This document shows positions 34,262 through 45,238 of a stretch of 64,000 bases of DNA, piece after piece. The stretch lies in contig NW_025408667.1 of NCBI RefSeq assembly GCF_020360975.1, positions 11,470,001 to 11,534,000 on the forward strand, given 5' to 3'. The stretch comes from Hirsutella rhossiliensis. Its lineage: Eukaryota > Ascomycota > Sordariomycetes > Hypocreales > Ophiocordycipitaceae. A program made the position numbers and the translations under genes. The stretch's first letter is position 1. The number at the start of each line of letters is the position of its first letter. The notes below the pieces were generated by a model, which saw only the letters and a list, made by a program, of their open reading frames with translations, was not told the origin of the DNA and made no database searches.

Positions 34262-34746
34262 GATATCTCCTTAAAAAAGGTACCGCCCCGCGAATGGCGA
34301 GACAGCTGTTTGTCGCGACGGTAGCCCCAACCATGGATTACGCCTCCAATGTGTGGATGCACACGTATGGCGTGAGAGAAGCGGCTTGTCTGGACAGGGC
34401 CCAGAAGATTGTCACGGGAGCTTTCCACACAGTTGCAGCGGTGATAGCCGAGGCTAACGACGGCATCGCATCGTTTCGAGAACGGCACGGTCAAGCCGCG
34501 ACAAGATTCTGAATTAGCCTGCGGACGCTCCCTAAGACGCACCCTAAGACGCACCCTTTGGCATCATCGAAGATCAAAGTGAGCAAGCAATTCGTCTCAC
34601 CGATGCAGAAGATTGCCTCAATGATTGCGAAGTCGGACACGGAGCGAGTAAAGACCATCCACGAGTACGCTCTGGCACTTAGACAGCTGCACTCTGGCCA
34701 CAGTAAGTTCGCAAGGCAATCGCGTCGCAGCAACCCAGACAACTAA
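34262..34746 (+). pseudogene. LINE (Tad/I-like) RT 3' end fragment
   Basis: The plus strand encodes the C-terminal end of a fungal non-LTR polyprotein: ARQLFVATVAPTMDYAS, then AQKIVTGAF, then VSPMQKIA. This order is common downstream of the RT domain in Tad-like LINEs. One in-frame TGA at about 34510 replaces a Trp codon (family WIDLRTLP, here ISLRTLP). A 12-bp tandem duplication (ctaagacgcacc) lies just after it. The frame ends with TAA at 34744. The RT itself is absent, consistent with 5' truncation. Confidence 0.85.
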
Positions 34747-35022
34747 ACGATTCACACAATCCAAAGTAGACGATAAAACGATGGTGCCTTGAGGTACCAT
34801 CTTACCCCCACCTTAGGCTCACACCCCCGTTATGCTCAGGTAAACGACACTAGCCTCACAAAATTTCCCAAACTTGAATTGCTCGTATTCCGACGAAATA
34901 TGATATGTACATAAGAACTACCTCATTGGAAATAGAATTGAACATATTACTCGCCTCTGGTCTTTTTATCACGAAACTCAGCCTGGTGGTGCGCCGAGGA
35001 GGCTAAGGTAACTTGACTTCAA
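34747..35022. other. LINE 3' tail hairpin, then unassigned DNA
   Basis: A 22-bp hairpin (GATGGTGCCT, then TG, then AGGTACCATC) occupies 34780-34801, right after the LINE frame. Such a stem near the 3' end is typical of fungal LINEs. The rest up to 35022 has no recognised content. Confidence 0.5.
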
Positions 35023-36306
35023 TCACCGAAGCCATCTCCGTCTACGTCTCCACCTCTTTCTCTGACGAGCCGCAATCCACCACAACAACCCTCTTCGGAC
35101 TCCCAAGTGTTGATACTGTACGGCCTCTCCAAACGCCAACGCTTCTGCGAGACTCACGAAGCGTCTATTTGGGTTAGGAATGGCCCTTCTCTTTCTTCCT
35201 CTCTTGAGCCTGTCCACTTCCTCCTCCAGCCTGGCAATTTTACTACTATGCTCTGTCAACCTCTGTTCTTGGGTTTCCCAGCCTTTGGCAATCTTGGAGT
35301 ATCGTCTTCTAGTCGCAGATGTCTTGTTCTTGCCAAGACCACGGATATAGCGGCTAGTTTTCGGCGTGTCGTCAGATCCCAAATATGGCCTATACTCAGG
35401 TGAGGCCGTAACTTTGTCGTCCTGGATTTCAGGGTGCCGTAATGCCTTGTCCCGCGAGATTGGCCAGTTGCCAGTGATCCTCCACCCGGACAGGATGTTC
35501 TTTGCGGTCATTCCCGCTTCACGTGCTCTGGCGTAGGCACGTATAAAAGTAACCTTATCAACGGACGCAGAGTCCGTTAAAGAAGCAAGCTTGTCTAGTT
35601 CCTTCCGATAGGCTGCCTTTATGGCATTGAAAACACCGTTGTCTAGTGGCTGGAGACCATGAGAACAGTGAGATGGAAGATAACAATAGTAGACATTTTT
35701 CAAAAGCACATGGCCATCCAGTCATGCTATTGTCAAATCAGCAGCGCTCTATTATAACATACGCAAAGAACAGACCGTTTCATGACTCCCATGGCCGTCT
35801 AGAATGATAAGTCTGGCCTCAGAGTTATCGAGAGGTCGGATCTGAGGCAAATAGACCTCTTCAGGCCACTCAATATGGTCGTCCGTCCACCCATTGGGTG
35901 AAGTAATGTAGTGCCAGTCCGCAAATCTCCAAAACTCCTCCTTAAACCACTGTGTCTGAAGGTATTTGCCTTTAAATATCATGCCTGGAGTCAAGGCGCG
36001 CCCGTCAGCGGTGATGGCCTCTATAAAAGTGGTCCAGCTGCGGGACTGGGGTCCCTTGAGAAGAGCCTTCCGTTTAGGGTTCGAATTTCCAACCATCGGA
36101 CTGTCCAGACCTAGAAAAAGAAGTCCGTTCGGTGTTACGGCCTCGCATGCACCATTTATCTCGAGAGAGTTTCCACGAGAAGGATCGGTAGCGCGGCATA
36201 TGATCCTGAAGTAAAGACTGCTGGCGATCGGATTCACACTAATGCGCCGCTTTTCGACGGGTATCAACCAACTGGCAACTTTGTGGCCGCTCCTCAGTGT
36301 GGGCAT
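35023..36306 (-). pseudogene. Pogo-like (Fot1/Tigger type) transposase relic
   Basis: Two minus-strand frames belong to one DDE transposase. The frame 35752-36306 contains GMIFKGKYLQTQWF and ends with LIILDGHGSH at about 35780-35805, the second catalytic aspartate. The frame 35023-35709 continues with YCYLPSHCSHGLQPLDNG, the third aspartate, and a basic, coiled-coil C-terminal tail (residues 130-172, then RKRWRRRRRW). Between them (35710-35751) are stops. The region of the first aspartate is altered (NGLLFLGLD where relatives have DEKG before FLLGLD). The DNA-binding N-terminus and terminal inverted repeats were not found. It is a dead copy. Confidence 0.88.
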
Positions 36307-37075
36307 TTCTATAGTTGAGCCATACCAGCAAGAAACCTTGCGTGAGCAATTGGTACGAATTAAATGCTTTGGATTAGCGGTATGATCGCTTCACCTTACT
36401 CCCTGGCCTTTGCTTACCAGATGTGCAGCATGTCAGCCGTGTCCTGGAGACATTAGAGTATTCGTGGAATGATGGGGCAAAGTATGCGGAGCTTGAGGCG
36501 ATGCTGTCGTCGAATCTCGTTCCCTAAAGTACGATTACTGTGGGAATTCCATTGTATTATGCCCGGAGGAAATCTCCTAGAGGGCCACTGCACTAAATGA
36601 TCTATGGTAAGGAGGTATTCTTCGCCGGTATTTCACCACGCGCCAATAGGAGAGCGCCCTGTGGGAGATTAGTCAGTGCGCACGCCTAAGGATCCATTGG
36701 CCAGTGCCGAACGGCCGCCCTCGGGTCGAGGCGAGTGCGAGCACACGAACGAGCTTTATCGTGGCAGAGGCAGTTGAGGCCGTGATCATGGTGGAGCAGG
36801 GCGCGCCGCCCGCTCCAACGCCCACGAAAAGATCCAACCGTGTCGCGAAGCCACGCATCTGGCACTACCGGCTGTGAACAACTGCATCTAATGAGGCGCT
36901 TGGGGTGTATGACGCATCCGTATTATTGCCAGCAGGAGAAGGCCAAAGATGCTTTCGAAAGTAAGTGGGCACACATCGAGTAGGCCTGCTGGACCAACAT
37001 GAGAGGCAGAGGTGCAAGATGCCGCAAAGAAAATGGGTGTAGACCAGCCGTTCATTGACGAAGTTTGCCTCTGGG
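36307..37075. other. Unassigned, with two short coding-like pieces
   Basis: Two plus-strand pieces look protein-like but lack context: about 36394-36528, ending VLETLEYSWNDGAKYAEL plus 11 further residues before TAA, and about 36715-36870, with FIVAEAVEAVIMVEQGAPPA. They may be exons or relics of the gene that follows. No motif is recognised. Confidence 0.35.
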
Positions 37076-37903
37076 ATGGTATTGCAAGCGGATGGACACT
37101 TGGAGAGGGAAGAGGCAGAGGACGAAGAAATGGACGAGGACGAAATACCGACACCGCCTTTGCGAGTAATAGACGCATACCGTGAAGCGACACCACTCCT
37201 TCACAAGCTGGGTGAAGACCCTCACGATAATGCTTTGCTCAAGCAGCTGAAGGAGATCAATGATAATATCACAGAAGGCAACAGATCTGAAGACGCCAAA
37301 GAAAAGGAGAGCGAAAGAGTCTCTGGCAGCCAATGGTTGATCCCGGTTTCTTTCTTTGGACCTCACTACAAGGTGGTGCTGGAAGAGTACGCCGTCCTCC
37401 GAGACGACCCAGAGAACCAAACCGCGAGGAACCGCGTCTCTGCAGAGAAGAAACTCATCGACAAGCTCATCAGCAGGCATCATTTCCCGACGGAGTGGGG
37501 TGTCATGTCTGCCGATGACTATATCAGGCAGAAGTCTACCAACACTACCACGACAGCGACCGTGGCGCCCGGGGTGCCTGAAGTGATAAAAATACATATC
37601 GAGTACCCTTGGCTCACTGCCAGTGCCGCAGACGGAGGTATGATCGTTGGTGTGCGACAGCATGGTAAATGGGGAACCCGGTTGAGCGTCGAGAGGGTTG
37701 AGGAGACCGGGCAGATAACTCGTCGACACGAATCAGCGTCTGAGGTTGGGCTTCTCGAGGTGAAGTACAAGGCCGCAGCAGACCACAAAAACTTGGCCGA
37801 CGGGCAGTCGGCGTGGTCTAGTAAGGATAGGGGTGACTTCGATGAGCTGCTGTGTGTGGGTGACGAAGTCGCAAACGCAGCGCAAGAATCTAGCGGCAAA
37901 TAG
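37076..37903 (+). CDS. Hypothetical protein, partial gene
   Basis: An open frame of 275 codons starts from the first ATG at 37076 and ends with TAG at 37901. The protein is hydrophilic, with a strongly acidic N-terminal stretch (residues 9-25, EEAEDEEMDEDE) and a Thr-rich run (residues about 153-162). No signal peptide, membrane segment or known motif was found. Codons are G/C-ending and fairly regular, which argues for real coding. The first ATG lacks a clear upstream exon, and the downstream frames at 37904-38388 may belong to the same gene. The function is unknown. It lies among transposon relics, so a transposon-borne origin is possible. Confidence 0.5.
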   Translation: MVLQADGHLEREEAEDEEMDEDEIPTPPLRVIDAYREATPLLHKLGEDPHDNALLKQLKEINDNITEGNRSEDAKEKESERVSGSQWLIPVSFFGPHYKVVLEEYAVLRDDPENQTARNRVSAEKKLIDKLISRHHFPTEWGVMSADDYIRQKSTNTTTTATVAPGVPEVIKIHIEYPWLTASAADGGMIVGVRQHGKWGTRLSVERVEETGQITRRHESASEVGLLEVKYKAAADHKNLADGQSAWSSKDRGDFDELLCVGDEVANAAQESSGK

Positions 37904-38388
37904 CAGGGATCCACCCGCGGACTGTTGTGTCAGGTTTCACAAGAACGGCATCAACATCTTGACTTCGACAAGCCTGAGGAGAGTCCTTGGAGCGACGAGT
38001 GCGAATGCTCAAATAGAGAAGGTGTGCATAAGGGATGGAATACCCCCACCACGACAAGCCGGGTTTGAGAGCTCTTGTGTGAACCCTGCAAGCATCGAGA
38101 AAGACGCCGCCACACGACGGAGGGCTCTCAGAGACGCTCAAGCAAGAGAAAAGAGAATTATCGACTTCAGAGCGACCACCGAGCAGGCAACGCGGCCCTA
38201 GTGCGAGCTCGAATGGAACGCCTAGCCATTTGGGTGCGACCGAGCAGCGGTTGCAACGGTTGGAAGCCCTGATGGTCAAAATGGGTGAGGCACAGCAGGT
38301 CCTTAACAAGACAATGGCGGAAATGGCGGAGATGTTCGAACGATTCATGCGGTTGAACATGGCTTCTCTCGAAGCATCGAGCAAATGA
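37904..38388 (+). pseudogene. Possible 3' continuation with coiled coil
   Basis: The three plus frames take turns looking coding: DFDKPEESPWSDECECSN near 37970-38030, then IEKDAATRRRALRDAQ near 38095-38140, and finally a heptad-like C-terminus (LEALMVKMGEAQQVLNKT, then MFERFMRLNMASLEAS) ending in TGA at 38386. This suggests one gene, broken by two or more frame changes or interrupted by introns. It could be the end of the hypothetical gene at 37076. No family is recognised. Confidence 0.35.
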
Positions 38389-39627
38389 TGGCCTCGTAGC
38401 CTCGTCGACGAGCTCTTTATTTGCCACCATTGTCCGCTGATTGGGTTGGGGTGCCGTGAGGCACCGTTGCTATTTCGTCGTGCCGGCCGCTGGTCGGTCG
38501 CCCGCGTTTCCAATTCGTGCGAAGAGCCTGGACTCGTGTAGCATAGTTCTGTTCCAGTTCAATGTCAACACTTGCTGTTAGTAGTAATGATGCCATAAAG
38601 TACTGTGTATGTCTGTCGGAGAAACGACAAAAAGACAACGACTGCTGGAATGCCTCGGCTCAACACTGCGAAATATTGGCTCGTGGGGTTGTGTGAGTGT
38701 GATCAAGAGGTAGTAAGATGGCGGTGTTCAGAATCTTCCATAAAATGCGGCCCTCAGATGTAACATACCGGAGAACCCGGGACGCATGCTTCCGAGCGAT
38801 CGAGGGACTCTAGCCGTGGCGCGCTCGATGAACGCACGTGAAAAATTACGTGATAAGATACGTATAAAACCTTGCTTACTCACGATATTGCAGAGTTGGG
38901 GTACGAGCTGGCTCCGTGCAAGATAACTATTCATACTGTAAATCGCGCGAGGAAGCTGGGACGAGCTCAGATCAAAATTCGCGGGGGATGGCGGACTACC
39001 TATCTTTTCTGCCAGGCTATGACTCGACAGTCGCACATCAGCCATTATTAGCGACCAAAAGCAGCCGCTTTTATCTGCCATCGCGCCACACCACAGACGA
39101 TTGGAGCTTTTTCGCCAAATGCAGCGAGTTCTGGAGCACACATGCTATGAGGCATAATAAAGACACCACATTTGGATTCATCGCGAAGATCACCATCGGA
39201 CAGACATGTGATCCTGAAAGACTGAATTCGCCTGCAAAAGCACAAGCTGCATCGAAGCCATTTCCGCACGGTGAGGCAAAGTCGTTCGCGCTGCCTCAGC
39301 TGTGGCCAAGGTGGCGGGGTTCTCGGCACTAGAAAGCCCCGTTTCTCTTCCTCCACCAGCACGTCCAGCGGAAAACTTCGTTACGCACTCGAAGGGACAG
39401 TGTCATCGCCGGTCAATGCACAAAGGGGCCGGTGGCTCCTTATGCCCCGTTCATATTGTCCCACACAGCTCCGTCTGACAGGTACAAACCTGGGTGCTTC
39501 GCTTCTCCGCCCCTCTTACGGCGATTCCGTAGGGAACACGAGGGTCGTCGTGGTCATCGAGATCGTCCTGTGGATCGACGTCGCCAAATAGCCCGTGCTC
39601 GAAAATCATAGTGCCGTCACCGCGATC
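38389..39627. other. No gene recognised
   Basis: A short stem (GGTGCC, GTGA, GGCACC) lies at 38449-38464. Several frames of 60-140 codons exist on both strands, but none has a recognisable motif or consistent codon use. The last 100 bases are GC-rich and may belong to the next gene. Confidence 0.4.
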
Positions 39628-40194
39628 ATGAGCTCGAGCGCGATAGTCAACACAGTCTCAATCAGGTGCAAAGACGAGCCCGCCATCTTGGTGGTGTACG
39701 GGGACGACAGCGCAGGGTGGTTCACCACCTGGGGCGTCACCAAGCCGGACATCGAGTGCTCCATCATGACCATCAACTTCGCCTCGCTCGAGGCCATAGT
39801 CAAGTCCGTCACCCCGAAGTGGTTCGTGGACATGTTAGTCACGGTGTACTCGGACACGAGGTCGCTGGTCAGCCTAAGCCCGTTCGAGATCGTGTACGCG
39901 TGTGTGAGGATGAAGTCGATGGAGGACGTCGTCAGGTCCGCCGAGGCGAGGAAGTATGTGTACATGGGCCTGATGAAGGAGGCCGCCAAGTTGGGCAACG
40001 AGAGCCTGGGGCTAGTCCTCAGGCGACCCGACACCGACAGCAAGGACGACAGCATAACGACCACCATCGCCTTCTCCAAGAGGATCAAGAAGGGGAAGAA
40101 GAAGGCCAAGGAGGCGATGGCCAGCCCCACCGGCGAGGAGGTCTCGCAGAGCGAGGTCAAGATCGTCGACCAATACGACGTGCTGAGCGAGTAG
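39628..40194 (+). CDS. Hypothetical protein with GC-ending codons
   Basis: The first ATG of the frame is at 39628 (the frame is open from a GTG at 39595), and TAG ends it at 40192; the product has 188 residues. Codons end in G or C with few exceptions (for example GTC AAG TCC GTC ACC CCG), unlike the neighbouring DNA, which supports real coding on this strand. A mirror frame at 39606-40199 on the other strand is a by-product of this bias. The protein has a mixed central part with possible amphipathic helices and a lysine-rich segment (residues about 146-156, KRIKKGKKKAKEA). No signal peptide or known domain is recognised. It may be an orphan gene or a short effector-like nuclear protein; this is speculation. 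Confidence 0.6.
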   Translation: MSSSAIVNTVSIRCKDEPAILVVYGDDSAGWFTTWGVTKPDIECSIMTINFASLEAIVKSVTPKWFVDMLVTVYSDTRSLVSLSPFEIVYACVRMKSMEDVVRSAEARKYVYMGLMKEAAKLGNESLGLVLRRPDTDSKDDSITTTIAFSKRIKKGKKKAKEAMASPTGEEVSQSEVKIVDQYDVLSE

Positions 40195-40538
40195 ACCAAG
40201 CACCAGTCGAAAACGGCACAGCATCATACGCACCGCCACACCAGTGTCTAGACAGGTCGTGCCGCGATTGCTCGAGATGAGTACACACGCAGGGAATTCA
40301 TCGTCCGAAATGCATTAGACTCGTTTCAATTCTTGACCGGCAGGGCAATGCGATCCCGTACCAAGAATGAAATAACGAGTTACGTTGTAGCTGTTGCTGA
40401 GATATTGATGATAGGTAGTTCGTGCTCACTCACGTATTCGTTCGTCGCTAAACTTGAAAAGACATTCGGCAACGTACTAGCCCCCAGCCAAATGAACACT
40501 ACTTGGGGGACTTGAGTCCCGAGGTGGGAGTATGTATC
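40195..40538. other. No feature recognised
   Basis: Intergenic sequence of ordinary composition; nothing recognised except the target duplication GTATC at 40534-40538. Confidence 0.5.
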
Positions 40539-40773
40539 TGTCAAGATCAGACGCTCATTCACGGTCCTGCCCACTGCCTAATAGACAGTCGCCACTAGTC
40601 AAGCTGCTGCCTGCAGCCGCCGCCGCCTTCCATTTCTCTATTCATGTATATAAGAGATATATATTCGCTCTTTTGAGAAGAAATCAAGAGTCTTCCGTTG
40701 CCCGATTCACAGGGGATATTCTTCCCGACTATTGCTCAGTCATCCATACTGTGCGTCATCGTGTTGTGCGACA
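40539..40773 (+). repeat. Solo LTR (235 bp, TSD GTATC)
   Basis: The sequence starts TGTCAAGATCAG and ends TGTGCGACA. It is flanked by perfect pentamers GTATC at 40534-40538 and 40774-40778. A TATA-like sequence (gtatataagag) lies at 40647-40657, as expected for an LTR promoter. A diverged, inverted copy is at 47913-48191. No internal retrotransposon sequence is attached, so it is a recombination remnant. Confidence 0.9.
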
Positions 40774-41126
40774 GTATCACATATGTGTGATGCGATGACT
40801 TGGCGACCTTCCATGTGATGCTTGTTCGGCTGGTCCAACGAAATCCCCACATGAAGTCTGATTTCGCAAACACAGCAACTTCGGATGTGCACTGCGAGCA
40901 TGTGCGGCTCAGAGCAAGATTCCAGCGTCGCAGTCGAGTCCGCAAAATACGCGGCATTCGTGGTAGTACCAACTATGTAATAAACTTAGATGATGTGGCA
41001 TCAATCGTCAACGCGGGCTATATTGACCCTAAATATTCGCTCATCTAAACCTCAAATTATAATGCCATCACTAAACAGATTCAACCACCACCTCTTTATC
41101 CGTCTCCTCAACACGAGCCTCTCTCC
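40774..41126. other. No gene recognised
   Basis: An 82-codon plus-strand frame beginning with TTG at 40800 has no ATG start and no motif. Nothing else is seen. Confidence 0.4.
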
Positions 41127-42803
41127 TCATCTGAGGAACCCTTTCCTCGCGCAAGCTGGATCTTGATGCAAGCGGAACTGCGCTTCCTGTTCTGCACAAC
41201 GGACGAATTCTTCGAATGGTCGAATCGTCTTGAGAGCCCAAGCGGAGACCGTCCAAGTGGGCTCTGACCTTCCCTCAACATCACAGAGCTCCCAATGAAG
41301 GCGCACGTTTGCATCACCACCCTGTTGCGATACACGCATCTGATTCAGCAGTCCGGTGACTTTCGAATAATCCAACCACAGGTTTTCTCTTGGTCCTTTG
41401 ATCCCCCACGTGGTGTCGAAGCCTTCCGAATGCCGGAGGTGCCCCACGAAGACGCCCAGGCGATCATCTTTGTTCATGGTGGTGACAGAACAAACCCAAA
41501 GAAACGCTTCATCTTTGGCGAGAAGGCTGACGAAGACTGACTTGTTTCTGCTCCCACTCTTCAATCCTTTGATGTCGAGTGGGACGCCCAGCTCGTCGCT
41601 TGACAGCGCTTGAGTGGAGCCTGGGAGAGAAGTGAATTCAGCCTCTTCCGCGTCGAAAAGCCAGGCATTGTTAGCGCAGTTCCACGACGAATCCGGAACT
41701 TCCAGCCTCTTTGCTATATGTCGCTGCTTCAATCACGAAGTCCCACTCCAATCGCCACTACGCAGTCCCGTTGCCCAGGCTTCAAGTCGGACGATGTGCG
41801 GACCATATATCTCTTCCCATGACAGCACATTCTCCACCACAGCAGATTCCTGGCCCATCGGGTATCCAGTACAGAAGCGATCGAGTTCTTTGGTGCGATA
41901 TAAAAGTATGTTGTCGACGCCAGCTTCTCGCATGTCATGTAGGGTTTTCCACAGTCTGCGACATCGGCGTTGGTTACCTTGACTTGGTCCCTGTCCGGCC
42001 TCCTTGATAAATTTCTCAGTGGCAGCTTTCTCTTCCCTGCTGAACTCGTCCAAAACTCCTTTTGGTGTCGGCAGTGTCGTCGGGTCGAGACGAGCCGCAG
42101 CCTTCTTGATGATATTCCAGAACATCGTTTCGTCATACCGGACCTGGATCATTTTGGCCGCCAAATGCGCCTCCACCTTCTTGACGGCTTCCACAGCCTC
42201 GTCATAGTCCAGCTCAATTAGCTTCTTTGCAATGCTCCGAATCTTCTCTTTCTTTGTTGTCATTGTGCCCGTGCTGGTCACACTCGCGTACTTGCCAAGA
42301 GAGGAATCCAGCTCTACACAATCCAGCATTATTGTTTCCATCACCTTTATCGCCCTCATAGCATCCTCAGAGTAGAACAATTCTGGCGTTGATATTGGTC
42401 GATGGAGCACAATGCGATAACCGGCAGAGGAGAGACCATTACCTATGGTCCCAGTTGCGAGGAAGACCGGAGCAGACTCAATAGGGCGGTCGCAGACAGG
42501 CATCACATCGCCTGCTGCTACCTCCGAGACCTTGGGTGGCATAGAAGAAGCGATATTCTGGAGTGCCGCATCATGTGCTGTGTCGATGGTTTCGCCTCCG
42601 TCGCGTTGCCCCGCACTTGAGTTTTGACCGAAAACCACCGGGGGATCCTCTCCTTGGTTGATTGCACCTGTCTCTGCACATCCCTCACCATATGTGGCAC
42701 AATCCTTGCCCAGATTTTCTGCTGCTGGGTCGGATTCGCTGCATTTGTGGTCCCTCACTTCGTCATGCCAGCTACAAAACCTGCATACACATATTATTTT
42801 CAT
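41127..42803 (-). pseudogene. Hypothetical protein gene, frame broken
   Basis: Two adjoining minus-strand frames form one gene of about 550 residues: 41733-42803 from ATG at 42803, then 41127-41732. The first frame ends at a stop at 41733, but the text continues in another phase (WEWDFVIEAA, then GSSGFVVELR) and then in the second frame (NAWLFDAEEAEFTSLPG). There are thus two frame changes within about 60 bases, or a short intron. Residues 195-260 are helix-rich and charged. The C-terminal half has many Trp residues and could be a globular domain. No family was recognised. It precedes the ferric reductase gene divergently, 240 bp away. Confidence 0.55.
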
Positions 42804-43041
42804 ACATTATCACTACAAGTTCAAGCCTGGCCCTTGCAGTCCTTCCATACTCAACTGTCGGGACGGCGACAAGGCAATCGTCATGTTGTGGTTTGTGCTC
42901 ACTCTCTGGAAGTAACCGCCACTACACAGATTCAGTCGGGTATAGCCCATGGCTAGCGCAGCCGGACACTGCTACATAAATAAGCACCTACCACGCCGAG
43001 CTTTTTTTTCTGTCTTCCCCTCTGCGCATCACCAAGCCGCC

Positions 43042-45019
43042 ATGCATGATATCGATTCCCACGTTATCGTGGCATATTCGCTTGCACTGTGGGCCGCTTT
43101 TCTATTCCTTGCGTGTGTCCGTTTCCGCTCAGAGTTAAGCAAGGCCCGAGACCTTATCCGCGTCCCTGTTTTAAAGTACCTGGTCTACCGTCCGGCGCTT
43201 GGAAGACGTATCCTTATAGAATGGAGCCGTGCGGACCTGTTGGCAAAACTTGCCTATTTGAGCGTGACAATTTTCTGCGTCTACTTCAAGAGCAGCAATC
43301 TTACCTCTGCAGGAATGCGCGCAGCTAACATCTCGCTGATACATATGATGCTATTGTTCGCATCGCCAAGCCTCGACTCCTTGTCTAATGCAATGGGACT
43401 GAAATGGCGATTTGTTCGTCGTCTGCATGCTTCAGTGGGTGCCATGGCATTTCTGCGGCTGGTGTTCACGTTATTTGCATTCAAGTTGACCGCCGCCCGT
43501 TTCCATTGGATAAGCCGGAGAACCTCTTGGGTCTTGTAGCGAGTGATCCCGTCGAAGACCTTGTCTAGGGGCCCTTCATATATGCTGACCGGCTGAACTC
43601 AAGTCTGTGTCATCACTAGGTGCACTTCTCCTCCTGTCCGTCCCGTTCTTCAAAAGACAGTGTTACGAAATTTTCCTTTGTCTTCATCATAATCTAGCCG
43701 TCCTGCTGGTGCACGGCCTCTGGATGCACCTAACCCGCAAGCGGCTGATGCCACGCGTCTATTTCACTCGCTCTTAGGCATATTTGGATTGTCCAGTATC
43801 TTTATCAGTTTCCTGATTCTCCGTCGAAATGCGTTCTTGACTCGAGGCTTCCTCAAAGCGACAATCACACAGTCCCGCGTGTCACGGGCTGTGCCCGGCT
43901 TGGTGGACCCGGTACAGCCGGGTCCGGTGGGTCGTGCTCGGGTGGCAGCATCGGCCCCGCTCCGCGGACCCGGAAGCTGCGAGAACATTCTGTGAAGGGC
44001 AATATAAGCTCGCATTCGAGGCGTAGCCTCGAGTTCAGCTTCCTTTTCTCTTTAGCTCTAGATAGACAACACCTAGGCACCTGCTTGTTGAATAAACTCC
44101 GGGTCAGCCTCTTACACCGCGGCGCCATTATCGTAACCGTATCATTGTCGCGGCCTCTTCTTGTAAAGGCCGGACAGCGGATCAACCTCTGGCTTTTCAT
44201 GCCGGCGACAAGCTTCCGATCTTTATACCAGAGCCGCCCTTTCGTAGTAGCATCTTGGTCGGACGCCCCCAGTCCTCCCTGGACCTCCTTATTGAACCTC
44301 GACGGGGACTGACGAAGCAGCTCCTCGTTCGCAGCAGGAAAGACCCACAATTTCCCTGCCCAGCAATCTTGACCGGGCCATATGGAACAAGTGTTCCAGT
44401 TGGTGAGTATGGCGTTATTCTGATGATTGCGAGCGGCTTTGGCATAGCGGCCCAGCTGCCATACTTGAAGCAGCTCTTATACGGCTATAACAGCCGCAGG
44501 GTACGGACCCGCAGGATCCACTTAGTGTGGGAGCTGAAGTCACTCCATGAGTGAGAACGTATAGGCCAGAGCCTGCGAACGCCTTCCTCACACGTGTAGA
44601 CCTGCCTCTTGCGATCGAACGGCTGCTCAACTGCGCCCTGAATGATGACACTTTGGAAGACGGATATGTGAGAACTCACGGTGCACGCTTTTGACCTTTT
44701 GCTTACCATTGACAAGCTCCTTCGGAATCGGTTTATGTTGAGCATGCAAAAAGAGACGACAAAATCAGTACCCGCGCCAAGGTCATTAAAGGTTTGCCTC
44801 ATAAATATATCAAGAGGGTTCAAGAAGAAGCCAATGCTCGAGAAGACATGGTAGTTACAGGTAAGTTACTCAGATACCCGGTGCAGCAATGTTGCTGATC
44901 CATGAGAAGTTTCCGCGTCGTCGGAAACGAGGACGGAGCTGCGGAGAATCGTGCAAAGGTATAACCTTATAGCAGACAAGATGGAGATGGTGGAGTTGGA
45001 TTCTCAGCCAGATCAATAG
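43042..45019 (+). pseudogene. Ferric reductase-like (FRE family), broken
   Basis: The ATG at 43042 starts a membrane domain (ALWAAFLFLACVRF, then LLAKLAYLSVTIFCVYF). The first haem-ligand pair lies in SLIHMMLLFA and RRLHASVG. A second pair lies in another frame at 43620-43760 (FLCLHHNLAVLLVHGLWMHL). The FAD-binding part is near 44080-44230 (SRPLLVKAGQRINLW, then SRPFVVASW). The NADPH-binding part at 44255-44554 has ILTGPYGTSVPVGEYG and MIASGFGIAAQLPYLK. The C-terminus is near 44990 (KMEMVELDSQP). Possible introns begin at gtgagaac (about 44668) and gtaagtt (about 44860). Frame changes at about 43495, 43770 and 43990, and a GC-rich stretch at 43875-43985 that does not fit, mark it as a pseudogene or a badly resolved copy. 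Members reduce Fe(III) or Cu(II) at the plasma membrane. Confidence 0.82.
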
Positions 45020-45238
45020 AGTACAACACAGGCATATCAATTGCACAATCCACGTGATTGAGTCTCACTAATCTCACGAGGCGCTCTTTCGAAACGTTTT
45101 AAACCAGCCTATCGGCGTCCCCAGCTTTGTCGCAGATCTGGGATGAATGTAAGTATCACGATGAAAGAACCCCCGGGGGACCGCCACTTTGGGTTTAGCG
45201 CTTCTCTCTACGCCCAAAAATCCGGCGCTAGGCTCACT

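Noticed and set aside
34780..34801. Helitron 3' hairpin
   Set aside because: No CTRR end and no Helitron sequence nearby; position right after a LINE reading frame fits a LINE 3' stem.
38916..39332. 138-codon plus-strand frame
   Set aside because: No ATG-supported start at its 5' end, irregular codon use and no known motif.
39606..40199. 197-codon frame on the minus strand
   Set aside because: It is the mirror of the GC-ending codons of the plus-strand gene 39628-40194; its own codon positions show no such pattern.
43042..45019. Proof of a Starship element
   Set aside because: Only a ferric reductase is seen; no DUF3435 captain or other typical cargo was recognised in the window.
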